The notes: generated by a model from the sequence alone, not told the origin. A stretch of DNA of 64,000 bases from Microbacterium pygmaeum (GCF_900100885.1 NZ_LT629692.1:620001-684000); one strand, 5' to 3'. Positions 35,722 through 44,396 are shown, numbered from the stretch's first letter. Numbers and translations: made by a program.

Positions 35722-36429
35722 GTGGCAACGCGCAGTTACGGCCAGTACTGCGGGCTCACGACGGCCGTCGAGCTGATCGGGGAGCGATGGGCGATGCTCA
35801 TCGTGCGCGACCTGCTCGTCGGCCCTCGTCGGTACACCGACCTCAAGCAGGGGCTGCCCAAGATCCCGACCAACATCCTCTCCACCCGCCTCAAGGAACT
35901 GCAGGAGGGGGGTGTGGTCCGGCGCGCGCCGCTCTACCGGACGGGACTGGTCTATGAACTGACCCCGTACGGGCAGGAGCTCGAGCCGATCGTGCTCGCG
36001 CTCGGTCGGTGGGGCTTCGCCAAGATGGGCGACCCCGGTCCCGACGACATCGTCACGGCCGACTCGCTCACGATGGCGCTGCGCACGGCGTTCCAGCCGG
36101 TCGTGGCGGCATCCGTCCCACCCGCGGACTACGAGCTGCACGTCGGCGACGTGACACTGCGGGTCCAGGTCGACGGCGAGGAGCTGCGCATCGCCCAGCT
36201 CGCGCCGCCCGCGCCGCCCATCGGCGGCGCGCTGCCCACCGGCGAGGCCGAGATCGTGATCGTGGCGGGTCCCGGCATCCGTCATGTCGTCTCAGGCGAG
36301 CTGACGCCCGCCGAAGCGATCGATCAGGACGTCCTGGCCGTGGTCCGGGGCGACGCGAGCCTGATCGATCGGTTCGCCGCCACATTCCACATCGATCCGA
36401 TGATCGCGGCCGCACAGGCCGCAGCGTGA
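35722..36429 (+). CDS. HxlR-type winged-helix regulator with C-terminal SCP2-like domain
   Basis: 235 residues. The HxlR/winged-helix part (1-105) has YGQYCGLTTAVELIGERWAMLIVRDLL with the redox-type Cys of HxlR proteins, then LPKIPTNILSTRLKELQEGGVV. The C-terminal 110 residues (YELHVGDVTLRVQVDGEELRI to DASLIDRFAATF) resemble an SCP2 sterol-carrier fold and may bind a hydrophobic ligand. GTG 35722 is used because it follows the VOC stop. It is the likely ligand of the nested palindromes upstream. Confidence 0.82.
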   Translation: MATRSYGQYCGLTTAVELIGERWAMLIVRDLLVGPRRYTDLKQGLPKIPTNILSTRLKELQEGGVVRRAPLYRTGLVYELTPYGQELEPIVLALGRWGFAKMGDPGPDDIVTADSLTMALRTAFQPVVAASVPPADYELHVGDVTLRVQVDGEELRIAQLAPPAPPIGGALPTGEAEIVIVAGPGIRHVVSGELTPAEAIDQDVLAVVRGDASLIDRFAATFHIDPMIAAAQAAA

Positions 36430-36441
36430 AAGGACGTTCCC

Positions 36442-37074
36442 ATGACCGGTCGCATCTTCATCGACCTGTTCACCACCCTCGATCTCGTCGCACAGGCGCC
36501 CGGCGGTCCCGATGAGGATCGCAGCTCGGGCTTCCCGTACGGCGGATGGCAGGCGCCCCTGACCACCGAGGTCGACGGAGCCCTGATCGGCGAGGGCATC
36601 GCCGCGATGGACGCGCTGGTCCTCGGCCGCAGGACCTACGACATCTTCGCGGGGTTCTGGCCCGATCACACCGGGCAGGACTCCGAGATCGCCGACAAGT
36701 TCAACGCGATCCCGAAGTACGTCGCCTCACGGGGCACGCTGCAGCCCGAGTGGGCGGGTACCACGCAGCTGGGGACGGATGCCGCGGCCGACGTCGCCGC
36801 CCTGCGCGAGAAGCACGAGAACATCCACGTGATCGGCAGCGTCGATTTCGTCCAGTCGCTGCTGGCGGCCGGGGCCTTCGACGAGCTCGTGCTGTACGTG
36901 TATCCGGTCGTGCTCGGCCAGGGGAAGAAGGTGTTCCCGGACGGAGCGACACCGACGAGCCTCGAGCTGCTGGCTCCGCCGGTCGTCACGCCGAAGGGTG
37001 CGGTGCTGCTGCGCTACGGACCGGGCGGCGCGGTGCGCACCGGCGACATGGACGCGCCGAACCGCGGCGCCTGA
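36442..37074 (+). CDS. Dihydrofolate reductase family protein (RibD C-terminal fold)
   Basis: 210 residues: FIDLFTTLDLVAQAPGGPDED at the start, MDALVLGRRTYDIFAGFWP as the NADPH-binding helix, and ELVLYVYPVVLGQGKKVFPDG near the end. The family reduces pterin-like or unknown substrates with NADPH. AAAGGAC precedes the ATG, 12 bases after the HxlR stop. Third gene of the operon. Confidence 0.86.
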   Translation: MTGRIFIDLFTTLDLVAQAPGGPDEDRSSGFPYGGWQAPLTTEVDGALIGEGIAAMDALVLGRRTYDIFAGFWPDHTGQDSEIADKFNAIPKYVASRGTLQPEWAGTTQLGTDAAADVAALREKHENIHVIGSVDFVQSLLAAGAFDELVLYVYPVVLGQGKKVFPDGATPTSLELLAPPVVTPKGAVLLRYGPGGAVRTGDMDAPNRGA

Positions 37075-37107
37075 TCGCCGCGGTCTGCATCGCGGACGTT
37101 CCTCGGC

Positions 37108-37476
37108 TCAGCGGCGGAAGAATGCGTTCGCGTCGCGGGTGAACAGCAGGACGAGCCCGAGGAGGGCGAGGATCCCGCCCACGATGCCCGACCAGAGCTG
37201 GGCCTGCTGGAAGAAGATGATGAAGATCGCCGAGATCAGGTTCAGCACGAACACGATCGCGGCGAGCGTTCGTGCGATGGGGGCGCCGCGCAGGAGGCCC
37301 ACGCCCACCGCGATCGTCAGGATGCCGAGGGCGAGCTGGATCACCCCGAGCCACAGCGCGTCGGGAGCCATGATCGCCGCGAACATCAGCAGGGCACCGG
37401 CGATCACCCCGAGGGCGCCGCTGATGAACGCGAAGACGGCGACGAGTGTGACCCCTCCGGGGCGGGTACCAGGCAT
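37108..37476 (-). CDS. Small four-helix membrane protein
   Basis: 122 residues with four hydrophobic segments (about 8-30, 38-58, 66-88, 92-112) and a short Arg end. It resembles the DUF7144/DUF2127-type small integral proteins of actinobacteria but I do not assign it. TAGGCT lies six bases before the ATG, so it is probably leaderless and not part of the exonuclease transcript. Confidence 0.7.
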   Translation of the reverse strand: MPGTRPGGVTLVAVFAFISGALGVIAGALLMFAAIMAPDALWLGVIQLALGILTIAVGVGLLRGAPIARTLAAIVFVLNLISAIFIIFFQQAQLWSGIVGGILALLGLVLLFTRDANAFFRR

Positions 37477-37492
37477 GGCCGAAGCCTAGCGG

Positions 37493-38332
37493 TCAGAAGA
37501 TCATCGGCCGATCGTCGTCGTCGGGCCCGCTGAGGTCGAGATCGACCACCACCGGAACGTGGTCGCTGGGTGCTTCGCCCTTGCGCTCGTTGCGGTGGAT
37601 CGCGGCGCCGGTGACGGCAGCAGACAGCGCGTGCGAACCGAGGATGAAGTCGATGCGCATGCCCTCGTTCTTGGGGAAGCGGAGTCGCTTGTAGTCCCAG
37701 TAGGTGTAGCCGGTGGGGACGAGCGGGCGGACGACGTCCTCCAGTCCTGCGGCCTCCAGGGCGGCGAACGCCTCACGTTCCGGCCCGGACACGTGTGTCG
37801 AGAATCCGGCGACGACGGCGGGATCGCCGTTGTCGGCGTCGGTCGGGGCGATGTTGAAGTCGCCGACGAGAGCGAGCGCGAGATCAGGGTTCTGCTCGAG
37901 GGCGTCACGGGTGTACCCGGTCAGGGCCTCGAGCCAGTTCAGCTTGTAGAAGTAATGCGGGTCCTCCAGGGCGCGGCCGTTGGGGACGTAGAGGCTCCAC
38001 ACCTCCACCCCGCCGACGGTCGCGCCGATCGCGCGAGCCTCGAGCGGAGCATCCGGCCCTTCATGGTCCTTCGCGAAACCCGGCATGCCGGGAAACGACG
38101 TCCGCACGTTCTCGAGCGGCTCGCGGCTGGCGATCGCGACCCCGTTCCAGGGCGAGAAGCCGTGCGCCTCGACGTGGAATCCCGCGTCCTCGAAGGCCTC
38201 GAACGGGAACTGGTCGACCTTGCACTTGATCTCCTGCATCGCCAGGACATCGACGCTCTCGCGGACCGCGAAATCGACGACCCGGTCGACCCGGGCACGG
38301 ACGGAGTTGACGTTCCAGGTGGCCAGACGCAT
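37493..38332 (-). CDS. xth: Exodeoxyribonuclease III
   Basis: 279 residues of the AP endonuclease/exonuclease III family. Metal and catalytic residues are in MRLATWNVNSVRAR, MQEIKCK (Glu), VGDFNIAPTDAD (Asp and Asn) and PSDHVPVVVDL (Asp-His). It cuts at abasic sites and degrades 3' ends during base excision repair. TAGTCT lies six bases before the ATG (leaderless). It diverges from pyrE. Confidence 0.92.
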   Translation of the reverse strand: MRLATWNVNSVRARVDRVVDFAVRESVDVLAMQEIKCKVDQFPFEAFEDAGFHVEAHGFSPWNGVAIASREPLENVRTSFPGMPGFAKDHEGPDAPLEARAIGATVGGVEVWSLYVPNGRALEDPHYFYKLNWLEALTGYTRDALEQNPDLALALVGDFNIAPTDADNGDPAVVAGFSTHVSGPEREAFAALEAAGLEDVVRPLVPTGYTYWDYKRLRFPKNEGMRIDFILGSHALSAAVTGAAIHRNERKGEAPSDHVPVVVDLDLSGPDDDDRPMIF

Positions 38333-38440
38333 GAGTCCAGACTACGACGGGCTCCCGACTGCGCTCCGGCGCAGCGAGGTCCGCGCCGGCGCAGCGAGGC
38401 GCGCGCCATCGCGCCGCGGGGCGCTCCGTAGACTCGGATC

Positions 38441-39019
38441 ATGACTGCAGCGAGCACGCCCGAGATCGAATCCGACCGTCAGGCCCTGATCGCCCTGATC
38501 AAGGACGAAGCGGTCTTCCACGGTGACTTCATCCTCTCCAGCGGTAAGCAGGCGACGTACTACGTCGACATGCGCAAGCTGACGCTGGACCACCGCGCCG
38601 CGCCGGCGATCGGGCGCATCATGCTCGACCTCATCCGCGACGTCGACGGGATCGTCGCCGTCGGTGGACTCACGCTCGGCGCCGACCCGATCGCCAACTC
38701 GGTCATGCACGAGTCGGCCCGCACGGACGCCCCCCTGGATGCGTTCGTCGTGCGCAAGGAGCCGAAGGACCACGGGCGCGGACGCCAGGTCGAGGGAGCG
38801 GATGTCGCGGGCAAGCGCGTCGTCGTGGTCGAAGACACCTCCACCACCGGTCAGTCGGCCCTGAAAGCCGTTGAGGCGCTGCGCCGCGAGGGGGCCGAGC
38901 CGATCGCCGTCGCCGTCATCGTGGACCGCAGAACCGGAGCGCAGGCCGCCGTCGAGGCCGAGGGACTGCAATGGCTCGCGGCCATCGACCTCGATGATCT
39001 GGGCCTCGCGCCCCAGTAG
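38441..39019 (+). CDS. pyrE: Orotate phosphoribosyltransferase
   Basis: 192 residues. The PRPP loop is VVVVEDTSTTGQSALKAVEAL, the hood segment is FVVRKEPKDHGRGRQVEG, and the N-terminus has FILSSGKQATYYVDMRKLTL. It makes orotidine 5'-phosphate in pyrimidine synthesis. TAGACT lies six bases before the ATG, so the mRNA is probably leaderless. A ROK gene follows after 15 bases. Confidence 0.94.
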   Translation: MTAASTPEIESDRQALIALIKDEAVFHGDFILSSGKQATYYVDMRKLTLDHRAAPAIGRIMLDLIRDVDGIVAVGGLTLGADPIANSVMHESARTDAPLDAFVVRKEPKDHGRGRQVEGADVAGKRVVVVEDTSTTGQSALKAVEALRREGAEPIAVAVIVDRRTGAQAAVEAEGLQWLAAIDLDDLGLAPQ

Positions 39020-39034
39020 CGGCGCCTGCGCATC

Positions 39035-39940
39035 ATGACCGACATCGCGCTCGCGATCGACATCGGCGGCACGAAGCTCGAAGCCGCACTCGTCACCGTC
39101 GACGGCGGGATCGTCGAGGGCAGTCGCACGCGCCATCCGACCGGGCCGGAGGCCACACCCGAGACGCTGCGAGCGGGTCTCGGGTCGGCGATCGACGGCG
39201 CACTTCGTGCCTTGCCGGATCACGCAGTGTTGCTGGGTGCCGGCATCGGGTCGGCCGGGCCGGTCGATCTGGTGCGCGGCACCATCGCGCCGGTGAACAT
39301 GCGTGGTGCGCACGGCTTCGCTCTGGTGGCGGCGGTTCGCGACGCGCTGCGGAGTCGGGCTGTCGTCGCGCCGGTGCACCTTCGCCATGACGGCGGAGCG
39401 CTCGCGCTCGCCGAGGCGTGGATCGGTGCGACGGCCGGCGCGCGCGCCTCGATGTCCATCGTGGTCTCGACGGGCGTCGGCGGCGGTTTCGTCGTCGACG
39501 GTCGCCCGATGAGCGGTGCGTCCGGCAACGCCGGTCATCTGGGGCAGATGCGCGCCGAGGCCTGGGACGGCCTGACCCTCGAAGAGGTCGCGTCGGGACC
39601 GTCGAGCGTCACGTGGGCTCGGTCGCAGGGGTGGGCGGGTTCCACTGGCGAGGATCTCGCGGCGGATGCCGCAGCGGGTGTGCCGGTCGCGCGCGCCGCG
39701 ATCGAGCGCTCCGCCACCGCGGTCGGACGCACGCTGGCCGATGCCGCCACGCTGATGGATCTGGAAGTCATCGCGATCGGCGGCGGCTTCTCCCGCGTCT
39801 CCCCGGACTACGTCGAGCTGGTCGCGGCGGCGGCCGCGGCATCCGCTGCGCTTCCCTATTCGCAGGCGACGCGCATCGTGCGATCCGGACTGGGCGATGA
39901 GGGTCCTCTGATCGGGGCGGCGGCGCTCGTTCTGCGCTAG
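39035..39940 (+). CDS. ROK family protein lacking the zinc motif
   Basis: 301 residues with the sugar-kinase ATP motif IALAIDIGGTKLEAALV, the ST-rich phosphate loop VVSTGVGGGFVVDG and the catalytic-Asp region RHDGGALALAEAW. The usual GExGH motif reads SGNAGHL, and the CxCGxxGC zinc cluster that normally follows is absent. It may still phosphorylate a sugar such as glucose or an N-acyl sugar, but activity is uncertain. It follows pyrE and probably shares its transcript. Confidence 0.82.
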   Translation: MTDIALAIDIGGTKLEAALVTVDGGIVEGSRTRHPTGPEATPETLRAGLGSAIDGALRALPDHAVLLGAGIGSAGPVDLVRGTIAPVNMRGAHGFALVAAVRDALRSRAVVAPVHLRHDGGALALAEAWIGATAGARASMSIVVSTGVGGGFVVDGRPMSGASGNAGHLGQMRAEAWDGLTLEEVASGPSSVTWARSQGWAGSTGEDLAADAAAGVPVARAAIERSATAVGRTLADAATLMDLEVIAIGGGFSRVSPDYVELVAAAAAASAALPYSQATRIVRSGLGDEGPLIGAAALVLR

Positions 39941-39955
39941 GGCCACCCCGCTGGA

Positions 39956-40085
39956 TGGCGCTGCTGCGCGACGGCGCTCCGCACCGCGTGGCGCTGCTGC
40001 GCGACGGCACTCCGCAAGGTGTGTGGCGCTGCTGCGCGACGGCGCTCCGCACCGCGACGCTGGTGCGCGACGGCGCTCCGCACCG
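39956..40085. repeat. Four imperfect tandem copies of a 31-35 bp unit
   Basis: The core GCTGCTGCGCGACGGCGCTC occurs three times almost unchanged and once as GCTGGTGCGCGACGGCGCTC, with starts at about 39956, 39989, 40024 and 40057. Units are followed by CGCACCGC or a variant. The array lies between the ROK gene and the end of the DUF222 gene. No gene is supported across it. Confidence 0.75.
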
Positions 40086-40123
40086 TCCTCGCGCGCAGTG
40101 GTCCCGTTCAGGCTCTCCGATGC

Positions 40124-41623
40124 TCAGAACGGAGGGGGATCGACGCTCGGCGTGAAGACGACGCGCGCAGGCTCGTCGGTATGCAGTCGCCCGCTCGGAC
40201 TCGACCACTCAAGCCTCCCGCCCGCGAGCTGCCGGACAGTCCAGTCCGTTTCCGCCTTCATCGTGTGATGTCGGACGCACAGGCATGCCAGATTGCCGAT
40301 GCACGTGGGCCCGCCGTCTTGATGCTCGTGATTGTGATCGACCTGACATCGTCGGGCGGGCATGCGGCACCCTGGGAACCGGCAGTGCCGATCGCGAGCC
40401 TCGAGGAGTCTTCGCTGGGCGGGCGTCGGATGATATCGATCGACCGTGACGACGACCGCGGTGACCGGGTCGTACATCACGCGATCCCATGCCGGCGATG
40501 CTCCAGCCAGGATTCGAGCGGTCTCCGGATCGATCGGCGCCTTCCCGTCGATCTCAGCGCCGCCCTGGCTCACGCCGGTCAGCGTGGTGATCGGCATCGT
40601 GATCTGCACCTTGGCGAGAATGGCGCCGAGCCCGCCGGGCTGGGCGCCGAGCCCGCCGGGCTGCGCGCCGAGCGTCGGATCGATGGCGGGCGCGCCGGTG
40701 AGCAGCATGTCCACGAAGAGATCGGCTCGGACCTGATCGATCGTGCGATCGTCGAGCACGGGGAGTCGCTCGTCGGCTGCGGGCGGTGAGTCGGACGACT
40801 CGCAGATATCGACGGGTGCCGGAGCGACATGGGCCGAGCTGACGTCCGCACCTCGGCGACGGGGGGCGACGTCGACCTCTTTGATGGCCTTCGCCTGGCG
40901 CGTGAGCCGGTCGGCGACGGCGTGGGCATAGACCGTCGGGACCAGCGCGATGATCTGGGACATGCCGTTGTCGAGGTCGACGATGGTGATCGACCGCTCG
41001 TCTGCTGCTTCAGCGTGCCGGTCGCTCATCGCCCGAGGATCGAGCTTCTCGGCCAGCTGCCGGGCGTACGCCCGCGTGCGTCCGACGGTCTCGGATTCGG
41101 CCCACTCCAGCACCACCGTCTCGAATGCAGCACGCACCTCGGCATCGTCGAGCATCGCACCGGTATCGAGGACGACGTCGGCGTGCGCCTTCGTGATGCG
41201 CCCGTCCTCGAGCGCGGCAACGGTCGCGGCGAACAGGGCGACGAGCCGCCACGCGTCGTACATCTTCGTCTGCACGCTGCGGTCGTTGACATGTGTCTGC
41301 GCGCCGATCTGCGCTGCGATGCTTCGCAGGGGCATGTCGCGTCGGCGGGAGGCATTCGATGCGATGCGCTCGGTCTGCTCCTGCGCCAGGTCCCACGCGT
41401 CGGCGAGCCGGCGCAGCATGCGCGCCTCTTCAGCCGCGATCCGCGACCGGATCCCCGCACAGTCATCGGCGATCGCATCGGCGATCGAGTGATCGCGCCG
41501 GTACCGCTCCCGATCGTCCACAGTGCCCTCCGAACTCGCACTCCACCGTCCCGTCCGGGAGGTGGGTCGATCGCCGGGGCACTCGGTGGTCGATGGATTC
41601 ATCTTCGCAGGGGCCTCCGACAT
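40124..41623 (-). CDS. DUF222 and HNH endonuclease domain protein
   Basis: About 499 residues. The long helical DUF222 region (about 60-270) is followed by a linker with a duplicated LGAQPGG and a C-terminal HNH domain: RHCRFPGCRMPARRCQVDHN, then HQDGGPTCIGNLACLCVRHH. Cys pairs and His residues of the metal site are intact. Such proteins are very common multi-copy genes in actinobacteria, likely in selfish or DNA-repair contexts, with no proven role. The start is uncertain: ATG 41602 has GGAGG at longer distance. Confidence 0.84.
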   Translation of the reverse strand: MSEAPAKMNPSTTECPGDRPTSRTGRWSASSEGTVDDRERYRRDHSIADAIADDCAGIRSRIAAEEARMLRRLADAWDLAQEQTERIASNASRRRDMPLRSIAAQIGAQTHVNDRSVQTKMYDAWRLVALFAATVAALEDGRITKAHADVVLDTGAMLDDAEVRAAFETVVLEWAESETVGRTRAYARQLAEKLDPRAMSDRHAEAADERSITIVDLDNGMSQIIALVPTVYAHAVADRLTRQAKAIKEVDVAPRRRGADVSSAHVAPAPVDICESSDSPPAADERLPVLDDRTIDQVRADLFVDMLLTGAPAIDPTLGAQPGGLGAQPGGLGAILAKVQITMPITTLTGVSQGGAEIDGKAPIDPETARILAGASPAWDRVMYDPVTAVVVTVDRYHPTPAQRRLLEARDRHCRFPGCRMPARRCQVDHNHEHQDGGPTCIGNLACLCVRHHTMKAETDWTVRQLAGGRLEWSSPSGRLHTDEPARVVFTPSVDPPPF

Positions 41624-41638
41624 CGTCGGGATGGCCGG

Positions 41639-41968
41639 TCAGTCGAAGCGGCGGCCAACTTCTACAGGTCGCCCGATCAGGAAGAAGAAGACCACGATCC
41701 ACCCGATGAGCGGGATCACGACGAGGAGTCACCAGGCCCCGCTGCGGTCGGTGTCATGCAGCCGACGCCAGGTGAGTGCGAAGTTCGGCAGCAGCGTGCC
41801 GAGCCAGTGCACCAGAGCGATGACACCCGCCGTCGTCGTGACGGGACCGCTCGGTCCGCCACCGAGCGGCAGCGCGATCTGACCGTTCGGCCATTCGTCA
41901 GCCCCGATGGCGCCGGCCAGGATGCTCATCGCCCCGAGGATCAGAGCGTTTGTCAGCGCCCACCACCC
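41639..41968 (-). pseudogene. DUF805 family membrane protein, interrupted by a nonsense codon
   Basis: Reading down the strand: GWWALTNALILGAMSILAGAIG, then WLGTLLPNFALTWRRLHDTDRSGAW, a TGA at 41729-41731, and LLVVIPLIGWIVVFFFLIGRP in the same frame up to the stop at 41639. The RRLHDTDRSG motif and final helices are those of DUF805. A TGG-to-TGA change explains the break; the N-terminus is also incomplete, with a further in-frame TGA upstream. It no longer encodes a whole protein. Confidence 0.72.
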
Positions 41969-42188
41969 AGCACCCGCGCAGCGTCGGCGAGAGCCCGGAT
42001 GCCGCGGCGGATGTCAACGCAGGCGTGGCGACCCGCGCGGCGTGCTCAGGCGGGAATCGGGATCTGCACGCTGGAGGTCGCCGCGATGGCGTTCTGGTGA
42101 GCTCCGAGCGCCGATGGTGGCCGACGCGGTGGAGGAATCCCTGGATCGCTGCCTCCCGCGTGGGGGTGGCCACCGGTAGCGTGCCCGC

Positions 42189-43019
42189 ATGCCGGAGCCA
42201 GTGAACGCGTGGTGGGCGCGTCGCCAGTTCTCCCGCGGCGCCGAGACGCCGTACGAGGTCGGCACCTACCGAGAGGCGTGGGCGCCCTTTCCGATGCTGA
42301 TCCGGCAGTATCACCCGGAGCTCAACAGCGGCATCACGCTCACGCAGATCCCGCCGGCCGCGGACGTCCTGCTGCTGTGGCAGTGCGAGGTCGGTCACAC
42401 ATTCGCCGCGACCCCGGCGGAGCAGCGCGCCCGACCGGGGCGGGAGCGCCGACGCTCGGCGTGGTGTCCGGAATGTGCGGTGTCGGCGAAACCGCCTGCC
42501 ATCCGGTCGGGGTCGCAGAAGCGGGTCCCTCGGCGCGCACCCGAGCTGTGCACGAAGACGCCGGCGCTGCCTGTAGGTACGGCTTTCGTCAGCGAGTGCG
42601 CGCCACGGCCGGCATCCGCTGTCGAAGCCCGGCTCCGTGCCGACGTCTTCTCACGCCTGGGCGTCACTCCCGGTCTGAATGCAGTGCGGGTGGGGCGGCC
42701 GTTCTTCACCCATCTCGAGGTGTGGCCCGACATCGTCCTGCCCGAGCTGCGCATCGCGATCGAGTACGACAGCACCGGACGCCACGGACTCGAACACGTC
42801 GGCAAACGCGAAGACGCCGACCGGCGCAAGGATCGGACGCTGCGTTCCGCGCACTGGGAGGTCGTTCGCATCCGGACCGGGAAGCTGGAGAAGATCGGGC
42901 CGTACGATCTGCAGCTGTCCTCGATGAGTCGGCGCGGTCTGGCCCGGCTGTTCGACGTGCTGCGGGATATCCGTGGCTCGATGCTGATCGATGCCTACCT
43001 CGCCGGTGGTCGGGTGTGA
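42189..43019 (+). CDS. Zinc-ribbon and restriction-endonuclease-like fold protein
   Basis: 276 residues. A DUF4379-type zinc ribbon lies at about 40-97 (C66-x3-H70, C93-x2-C96; LLLWQCEVGHTF and AWCPEC). The C-terminal part (145-235) has the PD-(D/E)xK/Vsr-like order: E146, D181 in VWPDIVLPELRIAIEYD, E192, and the basic stretch KREDADRRKDRTLRSAHWEVVRIR. It may cut or bind DNA. TAGCGT lies six bases before the ATG. No partner methylase or helicase is adjacent. Fold is inference from motifs. Confidence 0.7.
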   Translation: MPEPVNAWWARRQFSRGAETPYEVGTYREAWAPFPMLIRQYHPELNSGITLTQIPPAADVLLLWQCEVGHTFAATPAEQRARPGRERRRSAWCPECAVSAKPPAIRSGSQKRVPRRAPELCTKTPALPVGTAFVSECAPRPASAVEARLRADVFSRLGVTPGLNAVRVGRPFFTHLEVWPDIVLPELRIAIEYDSTGRHGLEHVGKREDADRRKDRTLRSAHWEVVRIRTGKLEKIGPYDLQLSSMSRRGLARLFDVLRDIRGSMLIDAYLAGGRV

Positions 43020-43061
43020 GAGCGGATGCCGCCGCGCCGACGCGCGGCGGCGCTCAGACGT

Positions 43062-43430
43062 TCACCCCTGGTCGTGGAGGGTGACGTGATACCCGTCCGG
43101 ATCGGCGAAGGTGAAGGTGCGTCCGAACGGGCCGTCGATCGGGGCCGAGACGATGGTGTGCCCGTCGGCGGCGAGCGAGTCGTGGATGGCCTGGACGTCC
43201 GTCGCGTGCAGCCAGATGGCCGCGCCGATCCCGGGCTGTGCGACCGAGGTCAGGTCGGTCCCTGGCGCGATGTCACGCAGGGCGAACGCGATCGGCGCAG
43301 TCTCGAACACGACCGCATGCGGGGGACCGGCCTGGGCTCGGACGAGTCCGAGGTACTTCTCGTAGAACGCCTGTGATGCGCCGAGATCGCGGGTCTGCAG
43401 TGAGATGAAGTCGGGTCCGGTGACCGGCAT
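43062..43430 (-). CDS. VOC family protein under MarR control
   Basis: 122 residues with VOC modules TGPDFISLQTRDLGASQAFYEKYLGL and TDVQAIHDSLAADGHTI, ending FTFADPDGYHVTLHDQ. GGAGC precedes the ATG. It diverges from a MarR-type regulator whose paired operators lie in the shared 63-base gap. A role in detoxifying an organic compound is plausible but not shown. Confidence 0.85.
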   Translation of the reverse strand: MPVTGPDFISLQTRDLGASQAFYEKYLGLVRAQAGPPHAVVFETAPIAFALRDIAPGTDLTSVAQPGIGAAIWLHATDVQAIHDSLAADGHTIVSAPIDGPFGRTFTFADPDGYHVTLHDQG

Positions 43431-43450
43431 GAGATGCTCCTTGGATCAGG

Positions 43451-43494
43451 TGTCAGTTATCTGACACTACCACGTGTATGTCAGAATACTGACA
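43451..43494. promoter_or_regulatory. Two identical-arm operators for the MarR-type regulator
   Basis: TGTCAG-TTAT-CTGACA at 43451-43466 and TGTCAG-AATA-CTGACA at 43479-43494 share both arms exactly, 28 bases apart centre to centre. The second ends on the A of the regulator's ATG. This spacing, under three helical turns, permits two dimers to bind and to control both the VOC gene and the regulator. Confidence 0.82.
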
Positions 43495-43949
43495 TGAGTC
43501 AAAACGACGGCATCGATCTGGAGACTTCCCTCGGCTACCTGCTGAAAGAGGCCTCGAGCGCGTTGCGCGCCGCGATGGAGGCCGTGCTGCGTCCGCTCGG
43601 CATGACCGTGACGCACTACTCGTGTCTCGAGTTGCTGGCGCAGCGGCCTGGGCTCTCCAACTCGGAGCTCGCACGCGGAGCGTTCGTGACGCGTCAGTCG
43701 ATGAACGTCCTGCTGCAGGCACTGGAACGCGACGGTTACGTCGTCAGGGCGACGGAGGCTGCCGTCGGCAGGGCGCTTCCCACGCGCCTGACGCCGCTGG
43801 GGCGACGGAGCCTCGGAACGGCGACCGCCGCGGTACGCTCCGTCGAGCTTCGGATGCTCAGCGGGATGACGGCCGACGAGCAGAAGGGCGCGTTCCGCGT
43901 CCTGCAGAGCATGGTCCGCTCGCTGCGGGATGAAGGCACACGCGGCTAG
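43494..43949 (+). CDS. MarR family transcriptional regulator
   Basis: 151 residues with a MarR winged helix: LLKEASSALRAAMEAVLRPLGMT, NSELARGAFVTRQSMNVLLQAL (recognition helix) and wing ATEAAVGRALPTRLTPLGR. It probably represses itself and the divergent VOC gene through the two palindromes. The ATG overlaps the second operator. Confidence 0.88.
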   Translation: MSQNDGIDLETSLGYLLKEASSALRAAMEAVLRPLGMTVTHYSCLELLAQRPGLSNSELARGAFVTRQSMNVLLQALERDGYVVRATEAAVGRALPTRLTPLGRRSLGTATAAVRSVELRMLSGMTADEQKGAFRVLQSMVRSLRDEGTRG

Positions 43950-44021
43950 CGCCGACGGCGGTCGTCAGTTTGCAGGGCCGTCCCTGTGTCCTCATCGGGC
44001 CATCGGTGCTACGACTGGGGC

Positions 44022-44396
44022 ATGAACATCCGACGAGCAATGCCCGTGGTGATGACGGTCGACCGGGCTGCCGCCCGAGCGTTCTACGAAGACTTCCTGG
44101 GCTTCCGGGTAGCCATGGACGAAGACGGAATGATGATGTTCGCCTCGCCGACGACGCCCACGACCCAGCTGATCGTGGCGTGGGAGAGTCCGACAGCCGT
44201 GGATCCGGAGCTCCGCGGGGTCGACATCTCGATCGAGGTCGACGACGTCGACGCCGCCTTCACCGCAGCTCAGACGGCCGGCTACGAGATCGTGCGAGGT
44301 GTGCGGGACGAAGCCTGGGGCATCCGCCGCTTCTTCGTGCGCGACCCGTCCGGTCGTGTCCTCAACGTGGCGAGCCATCTTCCCGCGGCTCAGTAG
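44022..44396 (+). CDS. VOC family protein
   Basis: 124 residues: MPVVMTVDRAAARAFYEDFLGF, a middle strand VDISIEVDDVDAAFTAAQTAG, and the ending VRDPSGRVLNVASHL. Fold is clear, substrate unknown. A weak -10 (TACGAC) lies six bases before the ATG. Third VOC gene near a MarR/MerR-type region; it is not in an operon with the regulator. Confidence 0.82.
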   Translation: MNIRRAMPVVMTVDRAAARAFYEDFLGFRVAMDEDGMMMFASPTTPTTQLIVAWESPTAVDPELRGVDISIEVDDVDAAFTAAQTAGYEIVRGVRDEAWGIRRFFVRDPSGRVLNVASHLPAAQ

